Program-made: the position numbers and the translations under genes | In this document: in pieces, positions 1 to 6,974 of the stretch | How the letters are laid out: each line of letters opens with the position of its first letter | Numbering within the stretch: the stretch's first letter is position 1 | DNA from: JBCBWG01 sp964579305 | GTDB taxonomy: Bacteria; Pseudomonadota; Alphaproteobacteria; Rhizobiales; Hyphomicrobiaceae | Length of the DNA: 20,846 nt | Reading direction: 5' to 3' | NCBI GenBank assembly: GCA_964579305.1 | Contig: CAZOGY010000064.1 | Coordinates: forward strand, 1 to 20,846 | Notes under the pieces: model-generated | What the model was told of the DNA's origin: nothing | The model's database searches: none | The model's input: only the letters and a program-made list of their open reading frames with translations

Positions 1-382
1 GCTTTGGGTTCCGCCAGGTGGGCCGATGCATCTCATGCACGGTCCTGGCGGCCTCGGCGAAGGTGGGGACCGCCGCGGCCGCGCGCTTGGCCTGCACTGG
101 ATCCAGGCCGTTCTGCGCCAGGCGCTTATTCTCCAGCGCGATCTCGCGCGCCCGCATAAGTGACACGACAGGCGGGCTCCCCAGTCCGAGTTCGCGGCGG
201 CGCCCCTTAATGACGATGCGTTGGACCCACTGTCGCGACCCGTTCGGAGTGATCCGGAGATAGAGGCCAAATCCTGAGTTGTCATGATATTTGCCCGGTG
301 TGGTCACGGTCTCACAGAAGCGGGCGTTCAGCTTCTTGCCGCGCTGAGCCGATTTGTTCGGAACTAAAGCTAGATCCCCCAT
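1..382 (-). CDS. Tyrosine-type site-specific integrase, N-terminal part (cut by window edge)
   Basis: Reading leftward from an ATG at 382 the frame stays open to base 1, giving 127 codons of a protein whose C-terminus lies outside the window. The visible part resembles the Arm-DNA-binding (DUF4102-type) N-terminal domain of island and phage tyrosine recombinases. It has a 'KYHDNSGFGLYLRITPNGSR' segment, then QWVQR, then a GRRRELGLGSPPVVSL stretch followed by an ARE-type helix, in the family order. The beginning of the core-binding domain (TFAEAARTVHEMHRPTW) follows. The catalytic R..HxxR..Y residues would be off the left edge, so activity cannot be judged. An in-frame GTG at 394 is an alternative start; a GGGG run lies just upstream of the ATG. 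Such enzymes integrate and excise genomic islands or prophages by recombining att sites, often at tRNA genes; no tRNA is seen here. The family call is firm, the completeness unknown. Confidence 0.85.
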   Translation of the reverse strand, partial: MGDLALVPNKSAQRGKKLNARFCETVTTPGKYHDNSGFGLYLRITPNGSRQWVQRIVIKGRRRELGLGSPPVVSLMRAREIALENKRLAQNGLDPVQAKRAAAAVPTFAEAARTVHEMHRPTWRNPK

Positions 383-431
383 TCTATCCCCCACATCGAC
401 GCGGATTAACCCGAACGTAAGAAGACAGGTT

Positions 432-460
432 GGAATAGAAAAGTGTCGTTTTTCAGTCAA
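432..460 (-). promoter_or_regulatory. Candidate sigma70 promoter of the integrase
   Basis: On the minus strand a TTGACT hexamer (455-460) is followed after exactly 17 bases by TATTCC (432-437). This matches the usual -35/-10 layout, with a good -35 and a weak -10. The predicted transcription start is near 425, giving a leader of about 43 bases before the integrase ATG at 382. The call rests only on spacing and position; no operator was recognised. Confidence 0.4.
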
Positions 461-586
461 TTGCTCTGGATATGCGGACGATTACGGACAACATCGGACG
501 ACACAATGGCAGACTCCGTCTCCGCCATCACGTACAAGGCTAGCGAATTCAGTCTCTTGATTGGCGATCGCACAGCGACGCAATCG

Positions 587-757
587 TCAGCTTGCTACGA
601 TGATCGGCGGGAACACCCCGGGTAGAGCGCCCATCGAACCGGACCGCCGCCCCACAATCGCCGCGCAAAAATAAACGTCGTGCGCGCCTTGCGAGGTTGG
701 CACGTCCACTTGCCGAAGCTTCGCGGCGATCTCTGCAGGGTTGTGCCTCTTGACCAT
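587..757 (-). pseudogene. Remnant of IS3-family transposase OrfA (5' end only)
   Basis: A leftward frame begins with ATG at 757, preceded by an AGGAGAG ribosome-binding site. Its first 24 residues (MVKRHNPAEIAAKLRQVDVP then TSQG) look like the start of IS3-family OrfA proteins, which open with a K-R/H-x-P-E-E-I-x-x-K-L-R-Q-x-D helix of the helix-turn-helix domain. After about base 686 the similarity stops, and the frame runs on to a stop at 587 with unrelated residues (AHDVYFCAAIVGRRSG). The rest of the HTH, the leucine zipper and OrfB are absent. It is therefore a decayed scrap, not a working insertion sequence, and no terminal inverted repeats were found. Recognition is from memory of the family pattern. 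Confidence 0.55.
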
Positions 758-1119
758 GTCAAGTGCTCTCCTGGAACAATTCCATACTTCGAGGCGGACC
801 ATTTCAATGGCGGCTCGGGCAACACCGCCGTAGGCACAAACGTCCAACGCGCAAAAAACCGTTATCCGCGCCAGCAATTAAAATGCTGGAGCGCCGCCGT
901 TATGTTGCGCCGCAATATGATGTCACCGCCGAGGGTCGCCTCGCAATCGATCCGCCCGCTTTATGCAAGTCTGCTGCGCACTGCCGGCTTAATCGGTCGC
1001 GCTGGGCGTTGACACGCGTGTTTGCCGGCACGAAGCTGACGCAACGTGGTCCACCGTGCAATTCCAACTGGACCAGTTTGGCGTGGCGTCGATGCCCGTA
1101 CGGTCTGACCCTCAACAAC
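758..1119. other. Non-coding stretch between IS remnant and monooxygenase gene
   Basis: No gene with family features was recognised here. A rightward frame is open from 763 into the monooxygenase gene, but its residues are low-complexity and Arg-rich with no family pattern, so the open frame is judged accidental. A small inverted repeat, CCAGCA (871-876) with TGCTGG (884-889), encloses an A/T-rich loop and is not followed by a T tract. A perfect TTGACA lies at 1009-1014 but has no convincing -10 partner. The monooxygenase promoter is probably somewhere in this stretch. Confidence 0.5.
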
Positions 1120-2742
1120 ATGGCAGGTTTGCGAATGCAGGACCGGAAAGATTTTGACGTCGTATTGGTCGGGGCCGGTTTTTCTGGCCTTTACGGTCTG
1201 CACACCGTGCGCGATAAGCTCGGGCTTTCCGCCGTCGTGCTTGAAACCGCAGACGGTGTTGGCGGCACCTGGTATTGGAACCGGTACCCTGGCGCCCGGT
1301 GCGATTCCGAAAGCCATTCCTATTGTTTTACGTTTTCTGACGATATTCACAGAAACTGGGAATGGTCGGAGCGCTACCCCGGTCATGCCGAAGTCAGGCG
1401 CTACTTGAATTATGTGGCAGACCGACTGGACCTCAAGCGCGATATCCGCTTTGGAACGAAAGTCGTTGGCGCCCGCTACGACGTCGCCGCGAACCGCTGG
1501 CGGATAACCACAGAGGCTGGCGAAACCTATAGCGCGCAGTTTCTCTTGACCGGCGTTGGCTGTTTATCAACGGCGAACCTGCCGGACATCCCGGGGCGCG
1601 ACACTTTCCAGGGCGAAGCCTACCACACGGGCCGCTGGCCGCATCATGACGTTGTGTTTTCCGGCAAGCGCGTTGGCCAGATCGGAACGGGCTCAACCGG
1701 CATACAGACCGCGCCGGTCATTGCCGAGTCCGCCGACCATCTCACGGTTTTTCAGCGCACGGCAAATTACTCGATCCCGGCAAATAACGGCCCATTGTCA
1801 CAAGAGTTCAAGGCCTACGTGCGCGATAACCGCGAGGCTCTGCGCGACCTGATGCAACGCACGCCCAACGGCCATCCTTTCGAAACCGTCGACCGCTCCG
1901 TTTTTGACGTCACCGACGACGAACTCAATGAAATATTGGAAGCGGCCTGGGCCACGGGCGGCCTGAAATTCCGCAGCAATTTTCGCGATGTGCTCGCCAG
2001 CAAGCCGGCAAACGACCGCGTGGCAACATTCTTGAAAAACAAGATCCGCCAGATCGTCAAGGATCCAAAAACTGCGGACATCCTTGCTGATATTGATCAC
2101 CCCTACGCCGCAAAACGGCCGCCCATCGACACAAATTATTTTGAGACATTCAATCGCGACAATGTTTCCCTTGTTGATTTACGCGCAACCCCCATTGAAG
2201 CCATTACGCCGACCGGGATTCAAACCACGGATCGCCATTACGATCTCGACATGATCGTGTTCGCAACCGGTTTTGATGCCATGACCGGCGCATTGCTGCG
2301 TATGGATATCGAAGGAGAGAATGGCGTTAAGCTCGCAGACGCATGGTCCGAAGGCCCAAAGAGTTATCTTGGTCTGCAAGTGGCTGGATTTCCAAACTTG
2401 TTTACGGTGACCGGGCCTGGGAGTCCGTCTGTGCTGTGCAATATGCCTGTACCCATCGAGCAGCATATCGATTGGATCGGCGCATGTATTGCGTATATGC
2501 GCAAAAATGGTTTGAAGCGGATCGCGCCGGACCCGGAGGCGGTGGATCAATGGGTGGCGCAAGTCAATGAATCAGCGAAAATGACGCTGCTGTACGACGT
2601 TGCGCATTCCTGGTATCTCGGCGCCAATGTTCCAGGCAAGCCGCGCGTTTTCATGCCGTACGCTGGCGGTATGGAAAACTACCGGAAAATTTGCGACGAG
2701 GTCGCGGCTCGTGGATATCACGGCTTTCAAATGGAAGCGTGA
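1120..2742 (+). CDS. Flavin-containing Baeyer-Villiger monooxygenase (type I, cyclohexanone-monooxygenase-like)
   Basis: A 540-residue FAD/NADPH enzyme of the usual type I length, predicted to insert oxygen next to a ketone to give an ester or lactone. Numbered from the ATG at 1120, it has an FAD Rossmann motif GAGFSG (18-23), GGTWYWNRYPGARCD (48-62), the family fingerprint FxGxxxHxxxW (F163, G165, H169, W173) and an NADPH Rossmann motif GTGSTG (189-194). The expected catalytic Arg sits in KRPPIDTNYFETFNRDNV (R333), with ATGFDAMTG at 382-390. The C-terminal SWYLGANVPGK loop is also typical. The start is uncertain: ATG at 1135 (M6) has a better-placed AGG, whereas the one at 1120 lacks a clear site. 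The frame is open further upstream but that part has no family features. An SDR gene follows after 56 bases, probably co-transcribed. The substrate cannot be read; cyclic or aryl ketones are typical. Confidence 0.93.
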   Translation: MAGLRMQDRKDFDVVLVGAGFSGLYGLHTVRDKLGLSAVVLETADGVGGTWYWNRYPGARCDSESHSYCFTFSDDIHRNWEWSERYPGHAEVRRYLNYVADRLDLKRDIRFGTKVVGARYDVAANRWRITTEAGETYSAQFLLTGVGCLSTANLPDIPGRDTFQGEAYHTGRWPHHDVVFSGKRVGQIGTGSTGIQTAPVIAESADHLTVFQRTANYSIPANNGPLSQEFKAYVRDNREALRDLMQRTPNGHPFETVDRSVFDVTDDELNEILEAAWATGGLKFRSNFRDVLASKPANDRVATFLKNKIRQIVKDPKTADILADIDHPYAAKRPPIDTNYFETFNRDNVSLVDLRATPIEAITPTGIQTTDRHYDLDMIVFATGFDAMTGALLRMDIEGENGVKLADAWSEGPKSYLGLQVAGFPNLFTVTGPGSPSVLCNMPVPIEQHIDWIGACIAYMRKNGLKRIAPDPEAVDQWVAQVNESAKMTLLYDVAHSWYLGANVPGKPRVFMPYAGGMENYRKICDEVAARGYHGFQMEA

Positions 2743-2798
2743 CGGGCCAACCGATATTCGACTTATCGTGCGCTGACCGTCGCTCATGGAGGGCCGAA

Positions 2799-3527
2799 AT
2801 GAGTTCCATTCTTATCACCGGCGCTGCGGGTGGTATCGGTCGCCCGCTTGCCAGACGCCTTGCCGGCTCCGGCCATCGCTTAATCCTGGTTGACCGGCCG
2901 CAAACCGCGTTGCCAGCGGTCGCGGAAGAGGTCGTCGCAGCCGGCGGATCAGCAAAAACCATCGAAAGCGAGCTCGACACGCTCGAAGCTTGCCGCGCCG
3001 TGATCAAAGAGGCTGCGGAACTGCGCGCGCTCGTCCATTTGGCCGGCGTGTTTGAGCCCGATCCGAACGGTCCTGAAGACATGTCGGTCTGGGATAGGGC
3101 AATCGCGAACAACTTGACGAATGGCTATATGCTTGCAGGTCTGGCCGCGCAGGCGATTTCGGCGGCAGGGCTTCCAGATGGCGCCGGCCGCATGGTTTTC
3201 ATATCGTCTCTCGCGTTTAACCGCGGAAGCTGGGAGCATGTTCCCTATACCTGTGCGAAAGGCGGATTGGTCGGCCTGGTCCGCGCACTGGCGCGCCGGC
3301 ACGCACCAAAGATCCTGGTGAATGGGCTCGCGCCAGGCATCATTGATACGCCGATGCCGGCCCGTATTATTGCGGAGCGTGGCGAGCGTTTGATGAATGA
3401 AATTCCTTTGAAACGTGTTGGACGTCCTGACGAGGTCGCCGGCGTAATCCACTTTCTCCTCGGCGACGACGCCACCTACATAACCGGTCAATTGATCAAC
3501 GTCGACGGCGGCATGATTAACGCATAG
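2799..3527 (+). CDS. Short-chain dehydrogenase/reductase (SDR family)
   Basis: A 242-residue classical SDR, a cytoplasmic NAD(P)-dependent alcohol dehydrogenase or ketone reductase. It has the cofactor motif TGAAGGIG (7-14) and Asp32 at the end of the second beta strand, which usually favours NAD(H) over NADP(H). The rest of the expected set is present: NN (104-105), catalytic Ser in ISSLAF (S137), Tyr150 and Lys154 in YTCAK, the NGLAPGIIDTPM loop, and the YITGQLINVDGG C-terminal signature. The start at 2799 is chosen because TGGAGGG sits five bases upstream and the Rossmann motif follows at once. It lies 56 bases after the Baeyer-Villiger monooxygenase gene on the same strand, so it may make or reduce that enzyme's ketone substrate. 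The exact substrate is unknown. Confidence 0.92.
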   Translation: MSSILITGAAGGIGRPLARRLAGSGHRLILVDRPQTALPAVAEEVVAAGGSAKTIESELDTLEACRAVIKEAAELRALVHLAGVFEPDPNGPEDMSVWDRAIANNLTNGYMLAGLAAQAISAAGLPDGAGRMVFISSLAFNRGSWEHVPYTCAKGGLVGLVRALARRHAPKILVNGLAPGIIDTPMPARIIAERGERLMNEIPLKRVGRPDEVAGVIHFLLGDDATYITGQLINVDGGMINA

Positions 3528-3541
3528 AACGATTGGCGCAC

Positions 3542-3566
3542 GGATTGGCTATTGAAGGTCCAATCC
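3542..3566. terminator. Inverted repeat between converging genes, possible bidirectional terminator
   Basis: GGATTGG (3542-3548) pairs perfectly with CCAATCC (3560-3566) around an 11-base loop, in the 80-base gap where the SDR gene and the leftward dctM gene end facing each other. No T tract follows on either strand, so it is not a textbook intrinsic terminator. Position is the main argument. Confidence 0.35.
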
Positions 3567-3607
3567 CGTCGCAAGCGCTCAGGCTATCACCAGCGACTGT
3601 CACGCGA

Positions 3608-4921
3608 TTATCTCATGATTGCATTGGGCAGCCAGGTAATAAGCTCGGGAAAAATGATCATCAAAATCAGCGCGATCGCCTGAAGCGCGACAAATGGGGC
3701 AACCGACCGGTAGATATCACCCATTGAGACGCCAGGCGGCACAACACTGCGCAGATAAAACAGGTTGAAGCCAAACGGCGGTGTGAGGAAAGCCATCTCC
3801 ATATTGACCACGAAAAGAACGCCCAGCCAAACCGGGTCAAAACCCATTTGGACAGCAATAGGAAAGAAAAGCGGCGCCGTTAGGATCATGATGCCAATCG
3901 GGTCCAGAAAGCACCCCATCACAATCCAAATGGCCTGCATGCCAATCAAGACCCCCCATTTGCCGCCGGGAAGCCAAGATAAGGCGTCGCGGACAAGCTG
4001 GTCTGCCCCCACCGCAGCATAAAGCGAGGTAAAAATCGCCGCCGCAAAAACGATCCACATCACCATACAACTCAATCGCAGGGTGATTTTGCTGGATTCG
4101 TAAACGGCGTTCCAGCTGAGCTGCCTGTTGACCGCCGCACAGACGATGGCGCCGAATGCACCCAGACCGGCCGCCTCGCTTGGCGTTGCCGCCCCTGCGA
4201 TGATGCTGCCAAGCACGACGCCGATCAGGGCAATCGGCAAAATGACCGACCGCAGCGCGGAAAGTTTTTCTGGCCAACTTGCGCGCTCATGCTTCGGCAC
4301 CGCTGGACCCAGTTCGGGCCAGATTGCGCAGACGATCAGAATGTAAATCGTGAACAGCGTGACGATGACCAAGCCGGCCGTGATGCCGCCCAGAAAGAGC
4401 ATGCCGACGGACGTGTTGGTGTAGAGTCCAAGGACGATCATGATTACGCTGGGCGGGATCAGGACGCCAAGCGCGCCGCCTCCAGCGATGCAGCCCAGGC
4501 TCAGGCTCTTGTCGTACTTATGGCCGAGCATGGACGGAAGGGCGACAAGCGCCATGGTGACGGTGGCGGCGCCGCTTACGCCGACCAATGCCGCAAAAAT
4601 CGTACAGACAAATACTGTGCCCACCGCAAGGCCGCCGTTCAAAGCGCCAAGCCATTTTTGCATCATAGTATAAAGGTCTTTGGCGATGCCCGATCGTTCA
4701 AGCATGGCGCCCATGAAAATAAACATGGGGATTGCTAACAGCACGAAACTGGTCGCCGAGCTGAACGTCCGGATGCCGACGGCATAAAGCGCATTCGGCC
4801 CCCACAAAAAATATGTCCCGATTACTGCTGAGCTGCCGAGCGCAAAGACCAGCGGCACGCCGGCGACCATCAACAGGAGAAACGAGCCGAAAAGAAGAAC
4901 AGTGACCAGTTCAATACTCAC
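3608..4921 (-). CDS. dctM: TRAP transporter large permease subunit (DctM)
   Basis: A 437-residue, strongly hydrophobic inner-membrane protein of the size and pattern of the DctM subunit. This subunit forms the ion-coupled translocation path of tripartite ATP-independent periplasmic transporters, driven by a sodium or proton gradient. About a dozen membrane segments are visible. Family features include LLAIPMFIFMGAMLERSGIA (61-80), GGALGVLIPPSVIMIVLG (148-165) and an AATPSEAAGLGAFGA loop in the second half. The start is GTG at 4921; it overlaps the dctQ stop by four bases (GTGA), the usual translational coupling of these two subunits. It is the last gene of a leftward run and ends facing the SDR gene. 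Confidence 0.94.
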   Translation of the reverse strand: MSIELVTVLLFGSFLLLMVAGVPLVFALGSSAVIGTYFLWGPNALYAVGIRTFSSATSFVLLAIPMFIFMGAMLERSGIAKDLYTMMQKWLGALNGGLAVGTVFVCTIFAALVGVSGAATVTMALVALPSMLGHKYDKSLSLGCIAGGGALGVLIPPSVIMIVLGLYTNTSVGMLFLGGITAGLVIVTLFTIYILIVCAIWPELGPAVPKHERASWPEKLSALRSVILPIALIGVVLGSIIAGAATPSEAAGLGAFGAIVCAAVNRQLSWNAVYESSKITLRLSCMVMWIVFAAAIFTSLYAAVGADQLVRDALSWLPGGKWGVLIGMQAIWIVMGCFLDPIGIMILTAPLFFPIAVQMGFDPVWLGVLFVVNMEMAFLTPPFGFNLFYLRSVVPPGVSMGDIYRSVAPFVALQAIALILMIIFPELITWLPNAIMR

Positions 4922-5469
4922 AGCGCTGCCGTCCCCTCTTCAAAGTCGGCCGTTTCAGGTGTCAGGCGTTCACCGGTGATCGCCATGAAAAGATCTCTGG
5001 CCAGTTTGGCCACCGCCTGCAGGAGGACGAGCAGCGCGCCCACGGGAAAGAACAGATAAATCGGAAACAACGGCGGGCTCCAGTCCGATCCAGCCCGCTG
5101 GCCTGATTCCCATGCCTCATAAGTCATGATGCCAGTTTGGTGCAGAAGAACCACGCAGTAGATAATGACGAAACCTGCCGTGAGGCTGTCGATGATCGCT
5201 TTTCCTCGCGGTGAAAGCTGCGCGTAGACGATATCCATGGAAACATGATCACGGTGGAGAAGCGTATAGCCCCCGCCAAGCAAGATATACGCGGCAAAGA
5301 AATAGCTGATCAGTTCATTGCCCCATGTCGTTGGTGCCCCAACGACATACCGCAGATAGACTTCCCAAACGACCAACCCGATCAAGGCAAGAAGCGAGAC
5401 AGCGGTAACCGTTCCGATTGCCGCATTCAGCCTGTCGATCGCCCTGACGGCGAACCGGATAAAGTTCAT
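4918..5469 (-). CDS. dctQ: TRAP transporter small permease subunit (DctQ)
   Basis: A 183-residue membrane protein with four hydrophobic segments, the usual DctQ size. The conserved pattern WEVYLRY..GAPTTWGNEL near residues 35-53 is followed by LLGGGYTLLHRDHVSMD, as in the family. DctQ pairs with DctM and helps dock the periplasmic binding protein. The open frame extends 40 codons further upstream, but the ATG at 5469 is chosen because a GAGG lies eight bases before it and the upstream residues have no family character. It overlaps dctM by four bases and is separated from dctP by 127 bases that contain a hairpin. Confidence 0.92.
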   Translation of the reverse strand: MNFIRFAVRAIDRLNAAIGTVTAVSLLALIGLVVWEVYLRYVVGAPTTWGNELISYFFAAYILLGGGYTLLHRDHVSMDIVYAQLSPRGKAIIDSLTAGFVIIYCVVLLHQTGIMTYEAWESGQRAGSDWSPPLFPIYLFFPVGALLVLLQAVAKLARDLFMAITGERLTPETADFEEGTAAL

Positions 5470-5513
5470 CTCGCCAACCTCGGAGGCATGACATGGTGGG
5501 AGCCAAGATCGCG

Positions 5514-5535
5514 GGCGGCTCCAACTTGGGCCGCC
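5514..5535 (-). promoter_or_regulatory. Intergenic hairpin between dctP and dctQ
   Basis: In the leftward transcript GGCGGC and GCCGCC form a six-base-pair GC stem. CCAA/TTGG sequences inside it extend the pairing across one bulged base. No T tract follows. It sits between the binding-protein gene and the two membrane-subunit genes, where such structures often protect the upstream message or limit read-through so that binding protein exceeds permease. That role is inferred from placement. Confidence 0.45.
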
Positions 5536-5596
5536 TGCGCTTTTCGTAATGGCTTGTGCGGTGGAAATGCACGCGGCGTGCGCGCGCAATTCAAGC

Positions 5597-6703
5597 TTAG
5601 ATGTTGGAAGGACGCATGCCGAGTGTATCGCGCGTTTCGAAAATGATCTTCAAGACGCGCTGCGTTTCATCGTCCTTCGTTGCCATGCGTTGCAGGGCTT
5701 CGCTGGAGATTTTCTTCATTTGTTCAACGTCTTCGGCTGGCAGTGCGGAGAACTTCACGCCAGCCTCTTTCATGAGGCCAACAGCCTTGGCGCTGTTAAT
5801 CGTAGACGTCGTCGCGCGCTCAACGGCATAAACGCGTGTTGCGATATTCATGACCGCCTTCAAGTCATCCGGCAGCGAGTTATAAGCCCGCATGCTCATG
5901 AATTGGTCTTCCATGTCGAATTTGATGAGCGAGGGGCCAAGGTAGAATTTCGCGACTTCGTGAACCTTGACATCCATGAAGCCGGATGGCGAACCCCAGT
6001 TCGAAGCGTCGATGACGCCGGTCGACAAAGCAGTATATTGTTCTTCGCCGGGGATCGTGACGATGCTGGCACCTTGCGCTTTCCAAATCTCAGCGCCGAG
6101 GCCGAAGCTGCGGATTTTCACCCCGTTGAAGTCAGAGAGCCGGCGCAATTCGTTGCGCGACATGGTTGCACCCCATTCGTCGGAGTACACAGGTCCGAGG
6201 AAGTGCACATTCTGTTTGGCAAAGGCTTCACGCACGATGCCGATCAGGTCGGTTTCATGCCAAAGATAATCGTAGTGGTCGAGTGCGGAAAACGCGAACG
6301 GCACACCCCAGGTCCACAGCGTGAACGGAATTTTGCCGCGCCAATAAACTTGTGCGGCATATCCGATGTCGACCACGCCTTTTCCGACCGCATCGAGCAT
6401 TTCAAAGGTTGGAACGAGCGCGCCTGGCGGGAAAGCCTGGATCTGAATGCGGCCATTAGAAAGCTGCTTAACCCGCTCGATATAGCGCGGGACAAGGACC
6501 TCCCACTCGGTCGTGCCCGGGCCGAGGAACGACTGCATGCGAAACCGGAATTCGGGGCTTTGTGCTTGCGCGCCTGAGGCGGATAAGCCGGCAACCGCGG
6601 CCAGCGAAGCACCGGTCAGACCGGCGCGGACAATATCACGGCGCCGAACTTTCTCGCCGGCAATCTCGTGAACGATACGTTCGCCAGTATCACGTTTGGT
6701 CAT
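5597..6703 (-). CDS. dctP: TRAP transporter periplasmic solute-binding protein (DctP/TakP-like)
   Basis: A 368-residue exported binding protein of the DctP family that delivers an organic acid to the DctQM permease. The N-terminus carries an RRRDIV run (20-25), a hydrophobic segment and an AQAQ cleavage site around residue 47, which looks like a twin-arginine (Tat) signal. Family features are FPPGALVPTFEMLDAVGKGVVD (91-112), the NGVKIRSFG segment with the conserved carboxylate-binding Arg (R198), and STGVIDASNWGSP (227-239). The last resembles the IDATEW region of the 2-oxoacid-binding protein TakP. ATG at 6703 has GAGGA five to six bases upstream. It lies 271 bases after the GMC gene, so it could have its own promoter. 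The ligand is unknown; a monocarboxylate or 2-oxo acid is a reasonable guess. Confidence 0.92.
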   Translation of the reverse strand: MTKRDTGERIVHEIAGEKVRRRDIVRAGLTGASLAAVAGLSASGAQAQSPEFRFRMQSFLGPGTTEWEVLVPRYIERVKQLSNGRIQIQAFPPGALVPTFEMLDAVGKGVVDIGYAAQVYWRGKIPFTLWTWGVPFAFSALDHYDYLWHETDLIGIVREAFAKQNVHFLGPVYSDEWGATMSRNELRRLSDFNGVKIRSFGLGAEIWKAQGASIVTIPGEEQYTALSTGVIDASNWGSPSGFMDVKVHEVAKFYLGPSLIKFDMEDQFMSMRAYNSLPDDLKAVMNIATRVYAVERATTSTINSAKAVGLMKEAGVKFSALPAEDVEQMKKISSEALQRMATKDDETQRVLKIIFETRDTLGMRPSNI

Positions 6704-6842
6704 TCGTTCCTCGCACGTTTCCTAAACGGCGACAGATCTCGAACGGTGACAACCGGCATGCGCCACGACGGCATGAGGACTTGTCGGTTCACCGAACGGC
6801 CCGTCTACCTTTCTTGCGCGTTCAGGCTATGACGGGATGTCG

Positions 6843-6860
6843 CATGGCGCAATCGCCATG
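6843..6860. repeat. Perfect inverted repeat upstream of dctP
   Basis: CATGGCG and CGCCATG form a seven-base-pair stem around CAAT, in the 271-base gap between the GMC oxidoreductase stop and the dctP start. In the leftward transcript the T-rich tract lies before the stem, not after it, so it is not an ordinary terminator. It could be an operator or an mRNA structure; no promoter hexamers were convincingly found nearby. Confidence 0.4.
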
Positions 6861-6974
6861 GGCAAAAAAGAAAAGCAGCCATGCAGTTTGCGACGGTGCC
6901 CCGTCAGGTATGCCGCAACCCGCGCAAACGAGGTCGCGGCACCGCCGCCGTAAGCCGTTGCCGCCGCACCGATG

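Noticed and set aside
704..722. TTGGCACG...TTGC resembling a second sigma54 promoter upstream of the monooxygenase
   Set aside because: The GG to GC gap is 11 bases instead of the required 10, it lies inside the OrfA relic and is about 400 bases from the gene.
1009..1014. Perfect TTGACA hexamer upstream of the monooxygenase
   Set aside because: No acceptable -10 hexamer at 16-18 bases downstream (GAAGCT at 17).
763..1119. 119-codon in-frame extension upstream of the Baeyer-Villiger monooxygenase
   Set aside because: Arg-rich residues with no family resemblance and no ribosome-binding site; the protein from 1120 already has full family length.
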